Source: Prosopocoilus inquinatus
Taxonomy: Eukaryota > Arthropoda > Insecta > Coleoptera > Lucanidae
Length of the DNA stretch: 64,000 bases
NCBI GenBank assembly: GCA_036172665.1
Contig: JAYKNF010000013.1
Coordinates: 4,588,001 to 4,652,000, forward strand
Reading direction: 5' to 3'
Part shown: one piece after another, positions 1 to 11,382 of the stretch
How the letters are laid out: each line of letters starts with the position of its first letter
Position numbering within the stretch: the stretch's first letter is position 1
The notes under the pieces: model-generated
Told to the model about the DNA's origin: nothing
Databases searched by the model: none
Seen by the model: the letters and a program-made list of their open reading frames with translations, nothing else
Program-made: the position numbers and the translations under genes

Positions 1-1292
1 TTGACATATGTAATATTATATATATGTACGGCCAGTCGTGGGGCCGGAGCACCGGTGGTCGGAAGGGAGGGGGGGCGTGCTGACTATCGACAATGATCTA
101 ACCTGAAAGCGACTCGCGATCTCTTTCGCGTGTGTCTTGTTACGCCCGCAGTCGGCCCGGCGGCGGAGGGAGTACGTGCGCCGCCGGTCGAACGTGACCT
201 AATCTAAAGCCGCCGACGCGATCTCTTTCGCCGCGCGGACGCGTTCGAACATAATTTCGACCGTACATATTACGTAAATAGATGAATAAAGCATGCTTTG
301 GATGTTCGTTTGTGATTAAAAAAAAAAATGCGAGCGCGGGGAGGTCGATTCGTTCGCTCTCCGGCCGGCAATTAAAGCGGGAAATTTAAGGGAAAAAATT
401 GAAAAAAATCGATAAAAATTTTAAAAAATTAAAAATTAAGAGAACGGAAAAATTGAAAAAATTGGGGAAAAATATTCAAAATTTCGGGGGGAAATTTAAA
501 AAAATCGAGAAAAATCGACAAGAATTCTAAAAATTAGGGAAACGGATTTCTTAAGTTTCCCAACTTTTTTAAAACATTTCATCACTTCTTACATTTTCCT
601 TCACTTTTTTTCGAAAATTGTTCAAGGTCAACCCAACCGACGCCAACCCAAGCGAGGCCAACCCAGACGGCGAAAAAAAATTTAAAAATTAGGAGAACGG
701 AAAAATTGAAAAAATTGGGGAAAAATATTCAAAATTTCGGGAAAAAATTGAAAAAATCGAAAAAAATAGGAAAAAATTCTAAGAATAGAGGAAGCCGATT
801 ATTGACGTTTTACAACTTTTTTAAAACATTTTTCCTCACTTTCTCTTACATATTCCTTAACTCTTTTTTTTTTTAATTGTTCAAGGTCAACTCAAACGGC
901 GCCAACCCAAGCGAGGCCAACCCAGATGACAGAAAAATTTTATTTTAAAGAAAACGAAAAAATTTAAAGAATTAGGGAAGAATGTAGTAAATTTCGAGAA
1001 AAAATTGAAAAAAATCGAAAAAAAATGGAAAAAATTCTAAAAATTAAGGAAACCTATTTCTCAAGTTTTCCAACAATTTTTCTCACTTTTTCTTAAACTT
1101 TCCTTCCCTTTCTGTTCTAAAATTGTTCAAGGTGAACCCAACCGACGCCAACCCAAGCGAGGCCAACCCAGACGGCGAAAAAAAATTTATAAACTAGGAG
1201 AACGGAAAAATTGAAAAAATTGGGGAAAAATACTCAAAATTTCGAAAATTAGAAAAATCAATTCTTAAAGTTTTCCAACATTCTTCCAAGTC
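1..1292. repeat. macrosatellite, partial unit at the window edge
   Basis: The window opens inside the GC-rich tail block of a macrosatellite unit (1 to about 360). The same block recurs after each 120-bp array, for example from 22640 and 26540. It is followed by the A/T-rich block (361-1292). No coding function is supported: the open frames here recur in every unit and have no start context. Confidence 0.9.
361..1292. repeat. A/T-rich block of diverged ~250-bp tandem repeats
   Basis: About 3.5 diverged copies of a ~250-bp motif. Each copy begins with A-rich sequence (gaacggaaaaattga), passes through a T-rich half, and ends with gttcaaggt followed by a short GC-rich stretch (ccaacccaagcgaggcc). 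The copy ends fall near 670, 930 and 1175. The fourth copy is cut short where the promoter-like block begins at 1293. The purine-rich to pyrimidine-rich switch gives each copy weak inverted symmetry. The block is present in every unit of the macrosatellite. Confidence 0.85.
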
Positions 1293-1451
1293 CCTAGGTG
1301 CCGCGAGCCCCCAAAGGCTAGCGGCCCAAACAGCGCGCAGCGCTCTCACCTCTTCCGTCCAAACGAAACCTCCGTCTATACAAAGCCTCTGTCCACACAA
1401 GCCTCTGTTCATACCCACAAGTGGGCGGAGAGTAGCGGATCCCACTTGTCA

Positions 1452-1459
1452 TATATAAG
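1452..1459 (+). promoter_or_regulatory. TATATAAG box repeated once per macrosatellite unit
   Basis: TATATAAG followed by a purine run (aaaagaaa) lies 44 bp upstream of the 120-bp array. The same box occurs at 3677, 5901, 24103, 24563, 27990, 31535, 34000, 36467, 39429, 42976, 45563, 48141, 51103 and 54651 (first base). Insect rDNA promoters and spacer promoters often have a TATATA-purine core, so this could be a spacer-type promoter. A Pol II TATA box is equally possible. That it is transcribed is inference. Confidence 0.4.
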
Positions 1460-1495
1460 AAAAGAAACTCGGAAAAGTGTACTTAAGGGGTTCCT

Positions 1496-1927
1496 ATGGC
1501 GCCGCAATGATCGAAATCGGTCGCGTAGAACGTAAACCCGGGTTGTCGCGTATCAAACGAAAGGTCTCGCCGAGCGGCGACGGAAAATCGCGTCGGTTCG
1601 ATTTTTCGATCGAAGATGGCGCTGCAATGATCGAAATCGAACGCGTCGAACGTAAACCCGTATTGTCGCGTATCAAACGAAAGGTCTCGCCGAGCGGCGA
1701 CGGAAAATCGCGTCGGTTCGATTTTTCGATCGAAGATGGCGCTGCAATAATCGAAATCGGACGCGTCGAACGTAAACCCGGGTTGTCGCGTATCAAACGA
1801 AAGGTCTCGCCGAGCGGCGACGGAAAGTCGCGTCGGTTCGATTTTTCGATCGAACATGGCGCTGCAATGATCGCAATCGGACGCGTCGAACGTAAACCCG
1901 GATTGTCGCCTATCAAACGAAAGGTCT
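1496..1927. repeat. 120-bp sub-array, 3.6 copies
   Basis: Tandem 120-bp monomers (about 55% GC) marked by cgtaaacccgggttgtcgcg and cggttcgatttttcgatcga. The length is 432 bp, or 3x120+72. The monomer is a multiple of three with no stop in three of the six frames, so long open frames appear on both strands. I read them as a property of the repeat and not as genes. Confidence 0.93.
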
Positions 1928-2205
1928 AAATCGATCGCGTCGAATTCTTTCCGACGTAGAAGAAAGTAGCTTTACGAACGTAACGTTTACCACATGGCGA
2001 GAGATATACGGGGTGATATCGAAAATGTGACACGAACGCGTGTGTAACAGTGAAAAAGTGTTTCCACTGAAAAAAAGTAAGTGTTAAAAACAACTGAAAA
2101 CCTCCAAATTCCATTTCTCCGATGTTACTCCGGTAATCGGAAAAAAGGTTATAAGACGATCGCGGCGGCGGCGGCGGCGTCGTTTTGCTGGTTAAATTCT
2201 TCACG

Positions 2206-2651
2206 AAACCCGGGTTGTCGCGTATCAAACGAAAGGTCTCGCCGAGCGGCGACGGAAAATCGCGTCGGTTCGATTTTTCGATCGAAGATGGCGCTGCAAT
2301 GATCGAAATCGGACGCGTCGAACGTAAACCCGGGTTGTCGCGTATCAAACGAAAGGTCTCGCCGAGCGGCGACGGAAAATCGCGTCGGTTCGATTTTTCG
2401 ATCGAAGATGGCGCTGCAATGATCGAAATCGAACGCGTCGAACGTAAACCCGGATTGTCGCGTATCAAACGAAAGGTCTCGCCGAGCGGCGACGGAAAAT
2501 CGCGTCGGTTCGATTTTTCGATCGAAGATGGCGCTGCAATGATCGAAATCGGACGCGTCGAACGTAAACCCGGGTTGTCGCGTATCAAACGAAAGGTCTC
2601 GCCGAGCGGCGACGGAAAATCTCGTCGGTTCGATTTTTCGATCGAAGATGG
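2206..2651. repeat. second 120-bp sub-array replacing part of the tail block
   Basis: About 3.7 monomers start abruptly after ttcttcacg and end after gatcgaagatgg, where the A/T-rich block resumes. Other units have a tail sequence here (gatttgcattgtgccgtcgc onward, several hundred bp), so this array replaced it. It is seen only in units 1 and 2. Confidence 0.9.
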
Positions 2652-3720
2652 AATTAAAAATTAAGAGAACGGAAAAATTGAACAAATTGGGGAAAAATAT
2701 TCAAAATTTCGGGGGGAAATTTAAAAAAATCGAGAAAAATCGACAAGAATTCTAAAAATTAGGGAAACGGATTTCTTAAGTTTCCCAACTTTTTTAAAAC
2801 ATTTCATCACTTCTTACATTTTCCTTCACTTTTTTTCGAAAATTGTTCAAGGTCAACCCAACCGACGCCAACCCAAGCGAGGCCAACCCAGACGGCGAAA
2901 AAAAATTTAAAAATTAGGAGAACGGAAAAATTGAAAAAATTGGGGAAAAATATTCAAAATTTCGGGAAAAAATTGAAAAAATCGAAAAAAATAGGAAAAA
3001 ATTCTAAGAATAGAGGAAGCCGATTATTGACGTTTTACAACTTTTTTAAAACATTTTTCCTCACTTTCTCTTACATATTCCTTAACTCTTTTTTTTTTTA
3101 ATTGTTCAAGGTCAACTCAAACGGCGCCAACCCAAGCGAGGCCAACCCAGATGACAGAAAAATTTTATTTTAAAGAAAACGAAAAAATTTAAAGAATTAG
3201 GGAAAAATGTAGTAAATTTCGAGAAAAAATTGAAAAAAATCGAAAAAAAATGGAAAAAATTCTAAAAATTAAGGAAACCTATTTCTCAAGTTTTCCAACA
3301 ATTTTTCTCACTTTTTCTTAAACTTTCCTTCCCTTTCTGTTCTAAAATTGTTCAAGGTGAACCCAACCGACGCCAACCCAAGCGAGGCCAACCCAGACGG
3401 CGAAAAAAAATTTATAAACTAGGAGAACGGAAAAATTGAAAAAATTGGGGAAAAATACTCAAAATTTCGAAAATTAGAAAAATCAATTCTTAAAGTTTTC
3501 CAACATTCTTCCAAGTCCCTAGGTGCCGCGAGCCCCCAAAGGCTAGCGGCCCAAACAGCGCGCAGCGCTCTCACCTCTTCCGTCCAAACGAAACCTCCGT
3601 CTATACAAAGCCTCTGTCCACACAAGCCTCTGTTCATACCCACAAGTGGGCGGAGAGTAGCGGATCCCACTTGTCATATATAAGAAAAGAAACTCGGAAA
3701 AGTGTACTTAAGGGGTTCCT

Positions 3721-4152
3721 ATGGCGCCGCAATGATCGAAATCGGTCGCGTAGAACGTAAACCCGGGTTGTCGCGTATCAAACGAAAGGTCTCGCCGAGC
3801 GGCGACGGAAAATCGCGTCGGTTCGATTTTTCGATCGAAGATGGCGCTGCAATGATCGAAATCGAACGCGTCGAACGTAAACCCGTATTGTCGCGTATCA
3901 AACGAAAGGTCTCGCCGAGCGGCGACGGAAAATCGCGTCGGTTCGATTTTTCGATCGAAGATGGCGCTGCAATAATCGAAATCGGACGCGTCGAACGTAA
4001 ACCCGGGTTGTCGCGTATCAAACGAAAGGTCTCGCCGAGCGGCGACGGAAAGTCGCGTCGGTTCGATTTTTCGATCGAACATGGCGCTGCAATGATCGCA
4101 ATCGGACGCGTCGAACGTAAACCCGGATTGTCGCCTATCAAACGAAAGGTCT
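3721..4152. repeat. 120-bp sub-array, 3.6 copies
   Basis: Same monomer order and variants as 1496-1927, including the cccgtattg variant in the second monomer. Confidence 0.9.
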
Positions 4153-4430
4153 AAATCGATCGCGTCGAATTCTTTCCGACGTAGAAGAAAGTAGCTTTAC
4201 GAACGTAACGTTTACCACATGGCGAGAGATATACGGGGTGATATCGAAAATGTGACACGAACGCGTGTGTAACAGTGAAAAAGTGTTTCCACTGAAAAAA
4301 AGTAAGTGTTAAAAACAACTGAAAACCTCCAAATTCCATTTCTCCGATGTTACTCCGGTAATCGGAAAAAAGGTTATAAGACGATCGCGGCGGCGGCGGC
4401 GGCGTCGTTTTGCTGGTTAAATTCTTCACG

Positions 4431-4876
4431 AAACCCGGGTTGTCGCGTATCAAACGAAAGGTCTCGCCGAGCGGCGACGGAAAATCGCGTCGGTTCGATT
4501 TTTCGATCGAAGATGGCGCTGCAATGATCGAAATCGGACGCGTCGAACGTAAACCCGGGTTGTCGCGTATCAAACGAAAGGTCTCGCCGAGCGGCGACGG
4601 AAAATCGCGTCGGTTCGATTTTTCGATCGAAGATGGCGCTGCAATGATCGAAATCGAACGCGTCGAACGTAAACCCGGATTGTCGCGTATCAAACGAAAG
4701 GTCTCGCCGAGCGGCGACGGAAAATCGCGTCGGTTCGATTTTTCGATCGAAGATGGCGCTGCAATGATCGAAATCGGACGCGTCGAACGTAAACCCGGGT
4801 TGTCGCGTACCAAATGAAAGGTCTCGCCGAGCGGCGACGGAAAATCTCGTCGGTTCGATTTTTCGATCGAAGATGG
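4431..4876. repeat. second 120-bp sub-array of unit 2
   Basis: Copy of 2206-2651 with the same left and right junctions, so the replacement happened before units 1 and 2 were duplicated. Confidence 0.9.
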
Positions 4877-5741
4877 AATTAAAAATTAAGAGAACGGAAA
4901 AATTGAACAAATTGGGGAAAAATATTCAAAATTTCGGGGGGAAATTTAAAAAAATCGAGAAAAATCGACAAGAATTCTAAAAATTAGGGAAACGGATTTC
5001 TTAAGTTTCCCAACTTTTTTAAAACATTTCATCACTTCTTACATTTTCCTTCACTTTTTTTCGAAAATTGTTCAAGGTCAACCCAACCGACGCCAACCCA
5101 AGCGAGGCCAACCCAGACGGCGAAAAAAAATTTAAAAATTAGGAGAACGGAAAAATTGAAAAAATTGGGGAAAAATATTCAAAATTTCGGGAAAAAATTG
5201 AAAAAATCGAAAAAAATAGGAAAAAATTCTAAGAATAGAGGAAGCCGATTATTGACGTTTTACAACTTTTTTAAAACATTTTTCCTCACTTTCTCTTACA
5301 TATTCCTTAACTCTTTTTTTTTTAATTGTTCAAGGTCAACTCAAACGGCGCCAACCCAAGCGAGGCCAACCCAGATGACAGAAAAATTTTATTTTAAAGA
5401 AAACGAAAAAATTTAAAGAATTAGGGAAAAATGTAGTAAATTTCGAGAAAAAATTGAAAAAAATCGAAAAAAAATGGAAAATATTCTAAAAATTAAGGAA
5501 ACCTATTTCTCAAGTTTTCCAACAATTTTTCTCACTTTTTCTTAAACTTTCCTTCCCTTTCTGTTCTAAAATTGTTCAAGGTGAACCCAACCGACGCCAA
5601 CCCAAGCCAGGCCAACCCAGACGGCGAAAAAAAATTTATAAATTAGGAGAACGGAAAAATTGAAAAAATTGGGGAAAAATACTCAAAATTTCGAAAATTA
5701 GAAAAATCAATTCTTAAAGTTTTCCAACATTCTTCCAAGTC

Positions 5742-6705
5742 CCTAGGTGCCGCGAGCCCCCAAAGGCTAGCGGCCCAAACAGCGCGCAGCGCTCTCACCT
5801 CTTCCGTCCAAACGAAACCTCCGTCTATACAAAGCCTCTGTCCACACAAGCCTCTGTTCATACCCACAAGTGGGCGGAGCGTAGCGGATCCCACTTGTCA
5901 TATATAAGAAAAGAAACTCGGAAAAGTGTACTTAAGGGGTTCCTATGGCGCCGCAATGATCGAAATCGGTCGCGTAGAACGTAAACCCGGGTTGTCGCGT
6001 ATCAAACGAAAGGTCTCGCCGAGCGGCGACGGAAAATCGCGTCGGTTCGATTTTTCGATCGAAGATGGCGCTGCAATGATCGAAATCGGACGCGTCGAAC
6101 GTAAACCCGGATTGTCGCGTATCAAACGAAAGGTCTCGCCGAGCGGCGACGGAAAATCGCGTCGGTTCGATTTTTCGATGGAAGATGGCGCTGCAATGAT
6201 CGAAATCGGACGCGTCGAACGTAAACCCGGGTTGTCGCGTATCAAACGAAAGGTCTCGCCGAGCGGCGACGGAAAATCGCGTCGGTTCTATTTTTCGATC
6301 GAAGATGGCGCTGCAATGATCGAAACTGGACGCGTCGAACGTAAACCCGGGTTGTCGCGTATCAAACGAAAGGTCTCGCCGAGCGGCGACGGAAAATCGC
6401 GTCGGTTCGATTTTTCGATTGAAGATGGCGCTGCAGTGATCGAAACTGTACGCATCGAACGTAAACCCGGGTTGTCGCGCATCAAACGAAAGGTCTCGCC
6501 GAGCGGCGACGGAAAATCGCGTCGGTTCGATTTTTCGATCGAAGATGGCGCTGCAATGATCGAAATCGGACGCGTCGAACGTAAACCCGGGTTGTCGCGT
6601 ATCAAACGAAAGGTCTCGCCGAGCGGCGACGGAAAATCGCGTCGGTTCGATTTTTCGATCGAAGATGGCGCTGCAATGATCGAAATCGAACGCGTCGAAC
6701 GTAAA
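5742..6705. repeat. macrosatellite unit 3, cut by the mobile element
   Basis: Promoter-like block (TATATAAG at 5901) and the start of a 120-bp array. The array is broken inside its seventh monomer, where the expected gtaaacccgga reads gtaaagccgga and then element sequence begins. Confidence 0.9.
5945..6705. repeat. 120-bp sub-array, 6.3 copies, truncated
   Basis: This is one of only three sub-arrays whose length is not 120n+72 among those that begin after the promoter-like block. It ends at the left breakpoint of the Polinton-type element. Confidence 0.9.
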
Positions 6706-6718
6706 GCCGGATAACGGC

Positions 6719-9700
6719 GTGGAGAAGATAGCTGGTGCATTCGGAGACAAAATCGTAACGTACCGTATAACGGAACCTTACAATTATGTCGATGTTGAGG
6801 ATTTTATGTACAATATTCAAGAAAAAGTACTAACTTTGGTTCAAAGTATATTAGACATCCATAAAGCATTAAAGTGGAATGTGGAAATTTTCGGAGTATA
6901 TTTCTTAGATTCTAAAGAAAGTTCTGAGATAAAATCTTTTAACACCAAGAATAAAATAACTTGTTTTGGAACTGATATATACAATATATATCGTGATTTT
7001 GTAAACGAAATACATGTAAAAATGTCGGAATTTCAGGAGCGAGATTCAGGTAAAACAAATAATAGGTGCAATCGTTTAGAATAAAACTTAAAGTTTCAAA
7101 TATTGTTACAGGATGGACTTTGTGCAGAATTTTATATATGGAAGTCAACATTAATAAATACAATCCACTGAAAGCATCCAGCTTCATGCCATTACCGTCT
7201 TCAATAAGTGCGAAGAAAGCTGTCATAAATGTTAGAAATAACGACAACGCTTGCTTTGCCTGGGCGATAACGTCAGCGATGTGTCAACCGACAGGTCTTC
7301 CTCAAAGGATGTCTTCGTATCCCCATTATAACACAGTAGCGGATTTCAATGACCTAGAATTTCCACTGAAAGTTTGTGACGTGAAGAAATTTGAAAGCAA
7401 GAACAATATTTCTATAAATGTCTACGGACTCGGTTCCCATTATAATGGTAAGGTTACGGTTGATGAAGTTGTAGGACCGTTACATTTTACTAAAAATAGA
7501 AAAAATATTCATATAAACTTATTATTAATTGATGACAACAACGGAAATACTCACTATTGTTGGATTAAAAATTTATCACGTTTAGTGTCAAAACAGACTT
7601 CACATCACGGTCACGAGAAATATATTTGTGAAGGATGTTTAGTGTATTTTCCATGTATTGAAAAATTGCAACGACACGAGAGGGAAGACTGTAAAGTTAT
7701 CAAAACAGTTTTACCATCGACAGAGTTAAAAATAAATAAGTATGGTGAATCTTTGCCAGAGAATATATTACAATTTGAAAATTTTGAAAAACAGTTAAAA
7801 CTTCCTTTTGTTATATATGCCGATTTCGAAGCATTGCTAAAACCACTGGACAGAGTAGAACCAAATCCAGATAAATCTTTCACTGTTAAGTGTTATGAAC
7901 ACGAACCTCATTCATTTGCATATTACATTAAGTGCAGTTTCAATGCAAATTTGTCAATGTTAAAGTTATATCGCGGAGAGAATGCCGCCACTGAGTTTAT
8001 AAAATGGTTAGAAAAAGATATTAAAGAAATTTACGATAAATATTTAAGTAAAATTGAGCCGATGACTGATTTAACACGAGAAGAAAAAGAGGCATACGAC
8101 CGTGCAACAATGTGTCATATTTGTGAAAAACCAATATTAGATGTTAAGGAGAAGGTGCGTGATCACGAACATTTATCGGGAGCGTTTAGAGGTGCTGCTC
8201 ACTCTGTGTGCAACATTAATTTTAAAATACCAAAATTTATTCCAGTGTTTTTTCATAATCTTTCTAATTATGACAGTCACTTGTTTGTAAAGACAATGGC
8301 ATTAGAAGGTGAAGATGTGGACGTGATCGCACAAAATAAGGAAAAATATATATCCTTTTCGAAATTAATACACGTGGGGGATAAGACAGACTGTAAAGGT
8401 AAAAAGCGTAAAGTATATTTCAAAATAAGATTTGTAGATTCTTTTCGTTTCATGCAATCGTCTTTAGAGAAATTAAGTTCATACTTGGAAGATTGGCAAT
8501 GTAGGGAAATTAGAAAATATTTTAACGATGAGGAGATGTTTAAATTAATACGTCAAAAAGGAATTTTCCCGTATTGTTTTATTGACTCACTCATGAAATT
8601 AGATTTTGCCACTTTACCTTCTAAGAAAGATTTTTATGATGTGCTGTATGATGAACACGTAAGTGATGAAGATTATGAGAGAGCACAGCGCGTTTGGAAT
8701 TTATTTAACTGTAAAACTATGGGTGATTACAGTGATGTATACGTAACATCTGATGTTTTACTGTTGGCAGACGTATTTGAAAATTTCAGAGACCTTTGTA
8801 TTGATAATTACAAACTAGATCCTTGCCATTTTTTCACCGCTCCAGGATTAAGTTGGGATGCAATGTTAAGAATGACAAAAATTAAATTAGAGTTACTGCA
8901 AGATGTTGATATGCTACATTTTTTTAGAATGGGTATACGCGGTGGAGTGAGTATGTGCACTAAAAGAATCGAAAACGCTAATAATAAATTTGTGCATGGT
9001 TTTGACTCTAAGAAGGCAACTAAATATTTACTATATCTTGATGCTACAAATCTGTACGGTCACGCAATGTGTTCCAGATTTCCGTGGGGAGAATTTACTT
9101 GGTTGTGTACAGAAGAGATTAACAATCTTAACATTTCAGAGTTAGAAGAAAATTCAGATGTCGGGTACATATTCGAAGTAGATTTGGAATACCCGACTCA
9201 TTTACATGACAACCACAACGAATTACCATTTTGTCCGGAAAACATAATTCCTCCAAATTCGAAATATGGTAAACTTATTCCAAATCTGTACAACAAAAGG
9301 AAATACATAATTCACTATTTAAATCTGAAACAATGTTTGGAAAATGGTTTAATATTAAACCAAATTCATAGGGCAATTAAATTTAAGCAATCTCGTTGGC
9401 TAAAAATATACATAGACTTTAATCCACAAAAACGAGCTGAAGCTAAAAACGAATTCGAAAAAATTTTTTACAAATTATTAAATAATAGTGTTTTCGGTAA
9501 AACTATGGAAAATGTTGAGAATCGCGTCGACATTAAATTGGCCACCAGCTGGGAAACCCATAATCGAAGACCGGGAGCTGAATCATTGATAGCTAAACCA
9601 AACTATAAATCGAGTAAAATTTTTAGTGATCACCTGGCCGCAATAGAATTATGCAAAGTACAAGTAAATTATAATAAACCTTTATACGTAGGGTTTTGTG

Positions 9701-10326
9701 TTTTGGAAATATCAAAAACAGTAATGTACGATTTTTATTACAATTTTATAAAGCGAAAATATAACAATAGAGCAGCTTTATTATATACTGATACGGATAG
9801 TTTAATACTGACCGTTAATACTGATAATGTATACGATGACATAAAGCAAAATTTAGATAAATTTGATACTTCAAATTACCCACCGAATAATGTACATGAA
9901 ATGCCTCGAACTGAATCAGTTATTGGACGATTTAAAGACGAATACGCAGGACAGGTTATAGAATCTTTTATCGGGACCGGTGCGAAAGCCTACTGTGTAA
10001 AGCTTATTTCAAAATGTACTAAGAAAGCAAAAGGTGTTAAAAAATACGTTATAGATAAATACTTATCTGTAGATGACTACAAAGAAATCATTGAACGAGA
10101 TGGTTTTATTTTTAAAAAGATGTACGTGTTTCACTCAGATTTTCATACGGTGTATACAGAGTTGAAAAATAAAATTGCCTTATCATCTAAAGACGATAAA
10201 CGTTATATTTTGGATGACAAAATTCATACTCTGGCGTGGGGTCACCATAAAATTGCTGATATAGAAAGAGATAAAACACTAAAAGAACTAATTGAAAAAC
10301 TGGAAAAAGAATTAGAAAATAAATAA
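6719..10326 (+). CDS. protein-primed family B DNA polymerase (Polinton type), 5' truncated, one intron
   Basis: Replicative polymerase of the element. Exons are 6719-7049 and 7112-10326, about 1181 codons. The frame is continuous only if the 62-nt intron is removed. Before it, the first exon has no credible start: 6719 is GTG and lies 14 bp from the satellite junction, so the true N-terminus is probably lost. The motifs seen are: a C2H2-like finger near 7627; exonuclease I YADFEA near 7816; an endonuclease-VII-like zinc motif (CHIC ... DHEH ... HSVCN) near 8113-8215; exonuclease II around HNLSNYDSH (8262); polymerase motif A DATNLYG (9040); motif B KLLNNSVFG (9472); motif C YTDTDS (9784); and a KAY motif near 9985. 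All catalytic residues I can judge are present. The length fits the family. It converges with the integrase gene. Confidence 0.93.
7050..7111 (+). other. intron in the polymerase gene
   Basis: Donor CAG|GTAAAA at 7049/7050 and acceptor TTGTTACAG at 7103-7111, 62 nt, phase 1. Removal joins two open frames that are otherwise in different registers, and the joined region falls in the conserved N-terminal part of Polinton polymerases. Without splicing the second frame has no ATG until 7138. Confidence 0.85.
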
Positions 10327-10425
10327 AGTATGTTTTATCTATAAGTTCTGTTAGAAAGTAAATAAATTAATTTGTAAAATTCATTTATTGTGTATTGTGA
10401 GTATTGTATGTTTACAGTTGTAGTT

Positions 10426-10439
10426 AATAAATATTTATT
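10426..10439. terminator. palindromic bidirectional polyadenylation signal
   Basis: AATAAATATTTATT is its own reverse complement and gives AATAAA on both strands. It lies 100 bp after the polymerase stop and overlaps the integrase stop codon. A second plus-strand AATAAA lies at the polymerase stop. It could end both convergent transcripts. Confidence 0.55.
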
Positions 10440-11382
10440 ATAAAACATTGCGTTTTGGTATCCATGAATCATGTTTAGAACTCAATCCTAAATAACTTAC
10501 GAGCGCTTTATTACCTTTTTCTCTCAATACATTAATTAAATATATATCTGGATGTTTTACTTTTTGTAACTCGTACTCATAAAACCCACCAAGAATGGCT
10601 TCACCATCAGCGTCTTTAATTAGATATGTTCTGGGATTAGTATTCTGCACCGACGAAATGGTAAATATTTCGTTGGACCAATTCGGAGTGTACATCTTCG
10701 AAAATGCTTGTCTGTATTTACTGATGCGCACATGATCTCCAATTTTAAATTTTGCAATTCTTGGATCCACAATTTTAAGGTTGCTGTAGACGGACTGTAA
10801 AATACTTTGCGCATTTCTTTGATTTATCTTGCTGGGTTTGTAACCCGTCGTACTGTGAACAGTGTTATTGTATTCTTCAATTAGCCTTGGTAATAAATTG
10901 AACCATCCGAAATTTCCTTGCATGCTAAATTCTTTCCACATTTTTTGTTTTAGGGTTCTATTAAATCTTTCGACTATCGAACTTTTTAAATTAGAGTATG
11001 CGCTATAGTGATTAATTCTATATTTCTTCATTAAATTTTGGAACTCTGCATTGTAAAATTCCTTTCCGTTATCTGTTTGTATATTTTTCGGTACAGAATT
11101 TCTACCTTCAGATAAAATCTATTGAAAAGCTTTGGTTACTTCTTTACCTGTCTTATTTTTTAATGGTATTCCCCAAGCATACTTGGAAAATGCGTTGATC
11201 ACTGTCAGAATGTATTTGTATCCTTTGTTTATCTTGGCATAAGGTAGCATTTCAATTAAGTCTGCTTGGAAGAGATCTCTGAGTCCTTTTATTATTACTC
11301 GACGACGGCGAAAGTTTTTCCTTGCTGGTTTGTGAAACTCATTAACAACATCACGTTTCACATTAGAAGATAGATTAGACAT
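10438..11382 (-). pseudogene. Polinton integrase with C-terminal chromodomain, one nonsense codon
   Basis: Retrovirus-like DDE integrase that would insert the element. The frame runs from ATG at 11382 to TAA at 10438, about 314 residues, but TAG at 11119-11121 (codon 88) breaks it. The catalytic residues are all present in the same frame: D41 (QADLIEM), D104 (TDNGKE, after the stop) and E138 (IVERFNRT). A KIGDHVRISK segment follows, and the last ~35 residues resemble a chromodomain (residues near 10450-10545). The stop separates the first D from the other two, so a truncated product cannot be active. There is no frameshift, so the mutation is probably recent. The ATG overlaps the end of the upstream gene by 8 nt. 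No N-terminal zinc finger is visible in this frame. Confidence 0.9.

Larger units (their letters stand above)
1293..3517. repeat. macrosatellite unit 1 (2225 bp)
   Basis: The unit is measured from cctaggtgccgcg to its next occurrence. It holds the promoter-like block (TATATAAG at 1452-1459), a 120-bp array (1496-1927), a tail block (1928-2205), a second 120-bp array (2206-2651) in place of the rest of the tail block, and the A/T-rich block. It is almost identical to the next unit, so the two are a recent tandem duplicate. Confidence 0.9.
3518..5741. repeat. macrosatellite unit 2 (2224 bp)
   Basis: Near-exact copy of unit 1, including the second 120-bp array. Small differences include two substitutions around 4809-4815 in the last monomer of that array and a one-base change in a T run near 5320. 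Confidence 0.9.

Noticed and set aside
1194..1445. 83-codon minus-strand frame repeated in every unit
   Set aside because: It spans the promoter-like block and the A/T-rich block. Its identity among units reflects unit conservation, and nothing suggests coding selection.
6700..6725. Target-site duplication flanking the element
   Set aside because: No matching 5-6 bp direct repeat between the left (near 6706) and right (near 22576) junctions.
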